From Clostridium sp. 1001271st1 H5 (GTDB lineage: Bacteria > Bacillota > Clostridia > Lachnospirales > Lachnospiraceae), in NCBI RefSeq assembly GCF_005845215.1, contig NZ_SPHO01000009.1, forward strand, positions 1 to 64,000: a DNA stretch of 64,000 nt. The letters run 5' to 3'. Of the stretch, positions 59,111 to 64,000 are shown piece after piece. The position numbers and the translations under genes were made by a program. A model generated the notes under the pieces. The model saw nothing but the letters and a program-made list of their open reading frames with translations, did no database searches and was not told where the DNA came from. Each line of letters starts with the position of its first letter. The first letter of the stretch is position 1.

Positions 59111-60832
59111 CTATAACAAATCCGAATAAAATGCAAATCCATTCTTGCCCTTGCGCTTCACTGCATATGCCGCCTTATCCGCTTTTTCCACCAGGGAGGC
59201 AACATTTATCCCATCAGCCGGATACATAGCTATGCCGATGCTGCATGTGACGGAAAAATCCTGGAAATCCCTGTCCATCACGCTGCGGACAGAGGTGCAT
59301 ATTCTCTGGACACACTGGCGCACACCGGCAGGCGAGCTGACCGGATGGAGCAGGGCAATGAACTCGTCCCCTCCCACGCGCCCGCTTAAATCAGAGGCCC
59401 TCAGTGTCTTTTTAAGGACCCCGGCCACCTCCTGAAGCATCAAATCCCCCTTGATATGGCCCAGGGTGTCGTTAATCACCTTAAAATTGTCTAAATCCAT
59501 AAACAGAATCGCAGCTGTCCCATCCTCCCCTTCCAGACGTTCTGAAATCATCTCCTTTACCGCCTGGTTGTAGAGGCCCGTAAGAGGGTCGGTCTGCGCC
59601 TGCATGAGAGCCCTTTGCAGCAGTTTGTTCTGCCGCCTCTGTTCCAGATAAATGTCTGTGACATCGGTCCTTGTCATCAGCACCATCTGGCTCTCTTTAT
59701 CATAGTAAAGATACTGCAGCCTCTTGCGGGTATATCCGCGTTCAGCGTCCATGACGCCGCAGTAAAAGTTGTGTTCCCCTGTCCGGTCCAGCTCCTCCAG
59801 TACGCGGCTGATGCGCATCTCCCGGATTGCCAGCTCCTGGTCCTCCGGGGCTATGTACTTCCTTACATATATTTCAATGGCCTTCTCATAATCATCGCAG
59901 TGTTCAGGCGGAAGAGGCGTGCCGTCTCCCTTGCTGCTGAACATGACATAGCTGTTGTTCCTGGCATTGAGATAGATAAAATAGTCGCAGTGGCTGTAGA
60001 CATACCGCTCCACGATTCCCTTCAGCAGATGCTGTTCGCTGGTATCCCGCATGGCCAGGTATACCTTGTCCGGCATGTCCTCCTGCCTGAACAGCATGGC
60101 GTTGACCTCCGCCCACCGGAAGTTCTCTCCATCCTGGGAATACCGGACCTCCAGGGACATGTTCTTATGCCCGTATCCCCACACCTCCCGCATATGCTTA
60201 AGGGAAAAGGTACCTGCAAATATATCCCTGTCCCCTGGGTAAATAACCGTACTGCACAAATATCCTATCATCCGTCCCCACTTAAAGGAGCGCAGCGCCA
60301 AATCCGGCATGGGGATGCACTGGATGATTGTCCCGATTCCCTGGTCCAGGTCCAGTTGCGCAATCCCGATATAGGCATCCAGGAACACACCGAACAAATC
60401 ACGGTTCAGCTGCATAAGTCTGGCGGCATTGCGGCTTTCAATATCCACGGTGTAAAACAGCGCCTTATCCCTGCCGCAGGCGTCATTGGAAAAAAGAATG
60501 CCTCTGACCCAGCTTTCCCGTCCGTCCGGCTGCTTTCTCCGGAATTCCGCCTGTTTCCTGATTTTATGGCTGCAAACCTCATCCAGGCTCTGGGGGCTGA
60601 ACAATGCCAGGAAACCGGCCCTGTCCTCCTCATGGACAAATGCCTCCGCCGCTGCCCGGACCTCCATATCTCCTGTTTCGGAAACCGCAGCACCCTTTCC
60701 CGGAGTCAGAAAAATAGGCTTAAGAGTCCCTTCCGCCCCATCCACCTCAAAGAATTCATCATAGGCATCCTCCAGGACAAATGCATATTGCTCCATTTTC
60801 ACCGGGTCCACTACCACATGATTCATATTCAT
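59111..60832 (-). CDS. Diguanylate cyclase with PAS-like input
   Basis: 573 residues without clear membrane helices. The N-terminal ~390 residues contain PAS-like sensory segments (EFRRKQPDGRESWVRGILF; LEVRYSQDGENFRWAEVNAM). The C-terminal GGDEF domain (~405-570) has DPLTGLYNQ and an intact active site, SGRVGGDEFIALLHP, so it should make c-di-GMP. It is ~85 nt upstream of the hybrid kinase gene on the same strand, so the two may be expressed together. Confidence 0.88.
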   Translation of the reverse strand: MNMNHVVVDPVKMEQYAFVLEDAYDEFFEVDGAEGTLKPIFLTPGKGAAVSETGDMEVRAAAEAFVHEEDRAGFLALFSPQSLDEVCSHKIRKQAEFRRKQPDGRESWVRGILFSNDACGRDKALFYTVDIESRNAARLMQLNRDLFGVFLDAYIGIAQLDLDQGIGTIIQCIPMPDLALRSFKWGRMIGYLCSTVIYPGDRDIFAGTFSLKHMREVWGYGHKNMSLEVRYSQDGENFRWAEVNAMLFRQEDMPDKVYLAMRDTSEQHLLKGIVERYVYSHCDYFIYLNARNNSYVMFSSKGDGTPLPPEHCDDYEKAIEIYVRKYIAPEDQELAIREMRISRVLEELDRTGEHNFYCGVMDAERGYTRKRLQYLYYDKESQMVLMTRTDVTDIYLEQRRQNKLLQRALMQAQTDPLTGLYNQAVKEMISERLEGEDGTAAILFMDLDNFKVINDTLGHIKGDLMLQEVAGVLKKTLRASDLSGRVGGDEFIALLHPVSSPAGVRQCVQRICTSVRSVMDRDFQDFSVTCSIGIAMYPADGINVASLVEKADKAAYAVKRKGKNGFAFYSDLL

Positions 60833-61028
60833 TCCCTCCCGGCGGCCGTGTGCACTGCCGTCTCTTTCGTTCTGAACTGTATCATATGTATTCTATCATC
60901 ATCCCCACCCTCCGTCAATGACCCGGCGGCCGGGATTGGCAAAAGGCGGATGCGGTACGGCGGGCGCCAAACGCAATACGGCGAACCCGGATACCGGGGC
61001 CTTATGCCAGATATATAAAATAAACAAA
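60833..61028. other. Intergenic stretch without a recognised gene
   Basis: GC-rich and locally repetitive: CCCGGCGGCCGGG near 60918-60932, and two copies of TACGGCG near 60955-60982. No gene or promoter stands out. Confidence 0.4.
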
Positions 61029-61068
61029 AAGATGCTTCCGCCAGGAGGGCATCCCCAGCGGAAACATC
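61029..61068 (-). terminator. Terminator of the polyol/pentose operon
   Basis: On the minus strand GATG-TTTCCGC ... GCGGAAG-CATC is followed by TTTTTGTTTATTTT, ~60 nt past the dehydrogenase stop. Confidence 0.75.
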
Positions 61069-61127
61069 CGGTTATATGTATCCTGCACCATATATTCTGT
61101 TTTATCATTCCTCTCCTGCTGCATCCG

Positions 61128-62171
61128 TTACATCTTGATGACTGCCTTGATTACCTCGTCCTTGTGGTTCAGGCTGTAATCCACGCCCTCGATGACATCC
61201 TTAAAATCAAAGGTATGGGATACGATTTTCTTAAGAGGGATAAGCCCCTTGCTGACAGCGCTGATGGCAGAGGGGTACAGGTTGCGGTAACGGTACACCG
61301 AGTAAACAGTTCCCTCCATGGCATTCAGCGTGGCTATATCCAGTTCCAGAACCGGCTCAGGGGAAACACCCACAAGGGTAATCTTACCTGCCCTCTTAAT
61401 CAGGCGGCATGTCTGAAGGGTGGTGGCGCGGTTTCCGGCGCACTCATAGACCTGGTCCACGCCGCCGCCCGGAAGGGTTTTCACAAACTCCTCTATGTTT
61501 TCATTCCTGCTGTTAAATACCCTGGCAGCCCCCAGCTCCATGGCTTTTTCCAGACGCTTATCCAGCACATCCGCCACATATACCTCGCTGACTCCCCTTG
61601 CCTTTAGGGACATGAGGGTGACCAGTCCGATACACCCCGCCCCCAGTACCACTGCTGTCTCGCCCAGCTTTGCACCCGACAGTTCGCACGCGTGCATTCC
61701 CACTGCCAGGGGTTCCATCAGGCCGCCCTCCATGGTGGATACATTGTCCGGAAGCTTGAAGGTCATGCTGGCCGCATGGGTGCAGTACTCGGAAAACACC
61801 CCGTCCTTCTCGCCGGGAATAGCCATAAACCGTACGGACCTGCAGAGGTTGTAGTGCCCCTTAAGGCAGTCCTCACAGTGACCGCAGGGAACCCCCGGCT
61901 CCAGGGCCACCCGGTCCCCAATCTCAAAACCAGTCACGCCTTCACCGATTGCGCTCACCACTCCGCCCGGCTCATGGCCCAGGACCAGGGGGCCCTCCGG
62001 CACCCAGTTGGCCAGGCGGCCCTCTGAGTAAAAATGCAGGTCGGAGCCGCACACGCCCACATACTCCAGTTTAATCTGAAGCTCCCCCGGGCCTGGCTGG
62101 GGAATCTCCCGTTCCCTCCACTCCATTTTCTTTTTACCTGTCATAACTGCTACTTTCATTGTTCCTTCCAT
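61128..62171 (-). CDS. Zinc-dependent medium-chain polyol dehydrogenase (sorbitol/xylitol dehydrogenase-like)
   Basis: 347 residues. Catalytic zinc ligands are in YVGVCGSDLHFY (Cys ~37) and LGHEPGG (His). The structural zinc lobe has four cysteines in GVPCGHCEDCLKGHYNLCR. The nucleotide motif is VVLGAGCIGLVTLMSL. Members oxidise polyols such as sorbitol, xylitol or L-iditol to ketoses with NAD. ATG 62159 (MKVAVMTG) is an alternative start. It follows the FGGY kinase and transketolase genes, which supports ketose phosphorylation and entry to the pentose phosphate pathway. Confidence 0.85.
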   Translation of the reverse strand: MEGTMKVAVMTGKKKMEWREREIPQPGPGELQIKLEYVGVCGSDLHFYSEGRLANWVPEGPLVLGHEPGGVVSAIGEGVTGFEIGDRVALEPGVPCGHCEDCLKGHYNLCRSVRFMAIPGEKDGVFSEYCTHAASMTFKLPDNVSTMEGGLMEPLAVGMHACELSGAKLGETAVVLGAGCIGLVTLMSLKARGVSEVYVADVLDKRLEKAMELGAARVFNSRNENIEEFVKTLPGGGVDQVYECAGNRATTLQTCRLIKRAGKITLVGVSPEPVLELDIATLNAMEGTVYSVYRYRNLYPSAISAVSKGLIPLKKIVSHTFDFKDVIEGVDYSLNHKDEVIKAVIKM

Positions 62172-62195
62172 CTCTTAGCCCTTCTTTCATTATGA

Positions 62196-63680
62196 TTATT
62201 TTCTGGTCAGTACGCTTTCCACCGCATGTTTCCAGCCTTCATGCTTTCTCTGCATGACAGCACGGTCCATCCCCGGCTCAAACACGCTGCGCTTCATTTT
62301 CCCGAAAATGCTTTTGTCAAAGAATCCCAGTGCCAGACCGGCTGCATAGGCTGCCCCGATGCCCGACAGTTCCTCTGCATCCGGCACAAGGACCCGGATA
62401 TCCAGTATATCGCTCTGGAACTGCATCAGGCAGCGGTTCCTGGTGGGGCCTCCGTCCACCCGGAGCTCTTCAATCTGAATCCCCGCATCCCGGCTCATGG
62501 CGCCCACCACATCTGCAATCTGATAGGCAATACACTCCAGACCGGCCTTCACCAGCTCCGCTCTTCTGGTTTTGCGGGTAATTCCCACAATAGCGGCCTT
62601 TGCCTCGCTGTCCCAGTAGGGAGCCCCCATGCCAGTAAACGCAGGCACCAGATAGGTGGTATCCTCCCCGCTGGCCTGCCCGGCAAGCTCCTCTGTCTCA
62701 GAGGCAGAGGATATGAGCTTTAAATCATCCTTCAGCCAGGTAATCACAGCCCCTGTATAGTTGATATTTCCCTCCAGCACATAGTTCACCCTGCCGTCCA
62801 TGCCCCAGGCCAGGGAGGTAACCACGCCATGGGTGCTTATGACAGGCTTGCTGCCAATATTCATCATGATGGAGGAACCTGTGCCGTATGTGGTCTTAAT
62901 CATTCCTTTTTCAAGACAGCCCTGGCCGAACAGGGCGCCGTGGGAATCCCCCAGCACGCCGTGGATGGGAATGGGCTCGTCGAAATATCCCTCAAAGTCC
63001 GTATCCCCGAACCACGCATTGGAATCGCATACCCTGGGCAGGGCGTCCATGGGAATTCCAAACAGGCTGCACAGCCCCTCATCCCATTTCAGGCTGTGAA
63101 TATTGAACAGCTGGGTCCTGGAGGCATTGGAGTAATCCGTCAGGAACGATGTTCCCCCTGTCAGCCGGTAGACCAGGTAGCTGTCCACGGTTCCCAGGCA
63201 CAATTGGCCCTCGGCCGCTTTTTGGGGCGCTTCCTTCACATGTTCCATAAACCACGCCAGCTTGGAGGCAGGGAAATAGGGGGACAGGTTGATTCCTGTT
63301 GTCCGGCGCACCCATTCCGCTTTTCCCGATTCCTCCACCCGGGCGCAGATATCCTTTGCCCTGGAGCACTGCCATACAATGGCGTCCGCCAGGGGACGGC
63401 CCTTTGTCCTGTCCCAGACAGCCGAAGTCTCCCTCTGGTTGCTGATTCCCAGTCCGGCCACCTGGCTCTTGTGAATCCCGGCCTTTTCAATCACATCCCT
63501 CACCACCTTAAGGGTGTTGGCATAGATTTCATTTAAATCATGGGAAACCCAGCCTGCCTCGTTGATAATCTGCCGGTGGGGCAGGTCCCCGCGGCATATC
63601 AGGTTTCCTCCCCTGTCAAACAGCAGGGCCTTGGTTCCCTGGGTACTCTGGTCAACCGATAAAAGATACTGTTTATCCAT
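62196..63680 (-). CDS. FGGY-family carbohydrate kinase (xylulokinase/glycerol-kinase-like)
   Basis: 494 residues from ATG 63680, chosen for GGGAG 5-6 nt upstream and the family start YLLSVDQSTQGTKALLFD. Other landmarks are GISNQRETSAVWDR, LGDSHGALFGQG, TTYGTGSSIMMNIG and LRVDGGPTRNRCLMQF. It phosphorylates a ketose or polyol with ATP. Motifs resemble glycerol kinase, yet the neighbours (polyol dehydrogenase, transketolase) favour a ketose such as xylulose; I cannot choose between them. Confidence 0.83.
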   Translation of the reverse strand: MDKQYLLSVDQSTQGTKALLFDRGGNLICRGDLPHRQIINEAGWVSHDLNEIYANTLKVVRDVIEKAGIHKSQVAGLGISNQRETSAVWDRTKGRPLADAIVWQCSRAKDICARVEESGKAEWVRRTTGINLSPYFPASKLAWFMEHVKEAPQKAAEGQLCLGTVDSYLVYRLTGGTSFLTDYSNASRTQLFNIHSLKWDEGLCSLFGIPMDALPRVCDSNAWFGDTDFEGYFDEPIPIHGVLGDSHGALFGQGCLEKGMIKTTYGTGSSIMMNIGSKPVISTHGVVTSLAWGMDGRVNYVLEGNINYTGAVITWLKDDLKLISSASETEELAGQASGEDTTYLVPAFTGMGAPYWDSEAKAAIVGITRKTRRAELVKAGLECIAYQIADVVGAMSRDAGIQIEELRVDGGPTRNRCLMQFQSDILDIRVLVPDAEELSGIGAAYAAGLALGFFDKSIFGKMKRSVFEPGMDRAVMQRKHEGWKHAVESVLTRK

Positions 63681-63708
63681 TTTTTCTCCCTTCCGCCCGG
63701 TCCTCCGC

Positions 63709-64000
63709 TTAAAGCCGCCCCAGAAGCTCCTGCACCGTACCGGCAATCCCCTGGCCCGTAAGGCCGTAGTGTTCAAACACCTGGTCCGATGTGCCGGTGA
63801 TTACAGGTTCGTCCGGAAGGCTGAGATTTACCACCATCCTGGGACAGCATGCGGATACCACCTGGCTTACCCTGGAACCCAGCCCGCCGAAGGGAGCGTG
63901 TTCTTCCACGGTCACCACCAGCCTGGCGCCCCAGGCAGCCTCTCTGACCGCTTCCCCGTCCAGGGGCTTCACGCAGTACATATCCATCACGCCGGCGCTG
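63709..64000 (-). CDS. Transketolase, C-terminal subunit (partial)
   Basis: The frame is open to the window edge; ~97 C-terminal residues are visible. AGVMDMYCVKPLDGEAVREAA and LVVTVEEHAPFGGLGSRVSQVV match the C-terminal domain of split transketolases, with the C-terminal HYGLTGQGIAGTVQELLG. Its 5' part lies beyond position 64000. It precedes the FGGY kinase gene by 28 nt on the same strand. It would link the polyol pathway to the non-oxidative pentose phosphate pathway. Confidence 0.85.
   Translation of the reverse strand, partial: SAGVMDMYCVKPLDGEAVREAAWGARLVVTVEEHAPFGGLGSRVSQVVSACCPRMVVNLSLPDEPVITGTSDQVFEHYGLTGQGIAGTVQELLGRL

Overview
This window looks like chromosome of a mid-GC anaerobic Firmicute in the Lachnospiraceae, most like the Clostridium clostridioforme / Enterocloster bolteae group. 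That placement is an inference from gene content, not from a search. Supporting signs are sigma-A promoters with 17-bp spacers, strong AGGAGG-type ribosome sites, a mini-RNase III / RlmB / CysS cluster, YesM/YesN two-component regulators beside CUT1 sugar transporters, a CarD regulator, an FMN-riboswitch rib operon and many c-di-GMP and hybrid-kinase signalling proteins. No phage, insertion sequence, CRISPR array or rRNA was seen.

Layout, left to right. 1-1420: azlC-azlD amino-acid exporter pair behind a palindromic operator. 1444-6330: minus-strand operon of an ICMT-like membrane protein, a GH3-family adenylating enzyme and a membrane GAF/GGDEF/HD-GYP protein, with a terminator-like hairpin in its leader. 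6609-7823: tRNA-Thr and L-lactate dehydrogenase. 7946-12942: a pared-down type IV pilus-like locus (PilT ATPase, GspF/PilC protein, four small membrane or pilin-like proteins) preceded by a secreted transglutaminase-like protein. 12973-17357: rlmB, mrnC, cysS, ispF and a lipid kinase, with repeats between the last two. 17465-20071: tRNA-Val, tRNA-Met, an MFS transporter, a sce7726-family nuclease-fold protein and a peroxiredoxin.

20219-27163 holds a YesM/YesN-linked CUT1 ABC transporter that ends in a nucleoside hydrolase. 27270-32933 holds a second CUT1 transporter with an RspA/ManD-like enolase-superfamily dehydratase and an AraC regulator whose promoter predicts a leaderless mRNA. 33038-36973 is a fructose PTS operon (fruK-fruA) with an RpiR-type regulator. 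37085-43610 is a mixed region: PAP2 phosphatase, an orphan gene followed by a G-quadruplex motif, a glycosyltransferase, a 94-bp tandem repeat, a CPBP protease, a carbamate-kinase-like protein with altered active-site loops, CarD, and two secreted paralogues with low-complexity inserts.

43781-51868: a DUF4253 protein, ridA, carB-carA, a SpoIID-like/peptidoglycan-binding protein and a cytidylate-kinase-like protein. 52048-56135: the riboflavin operon ribD-ribE-ribBA-ribH, with a consensus promoter, an FMN riboswitch and two successive intrinsic terminators. 56144-60832: a large hybrid histidine kinase and a diguanylate cyclase. 61029-64000: a polyol/pentose operon (medium-chain dehydrogenase, FGGY kinase, transketolase C-terminal subunit cut by the window edge).

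The least expected items are the GH3-ICMT-(GGDEF)HD-GYP operon, the divergent carbamate kinase, the PilT-only pilus locus with a transglutaminase, the CUT1 transporter paired with a nucleoside hydrolase, the split-domain secreted paralogues and the leaderless AraC promoter. All functional readings come from reading motifs by eye; none was confirmed by a search.
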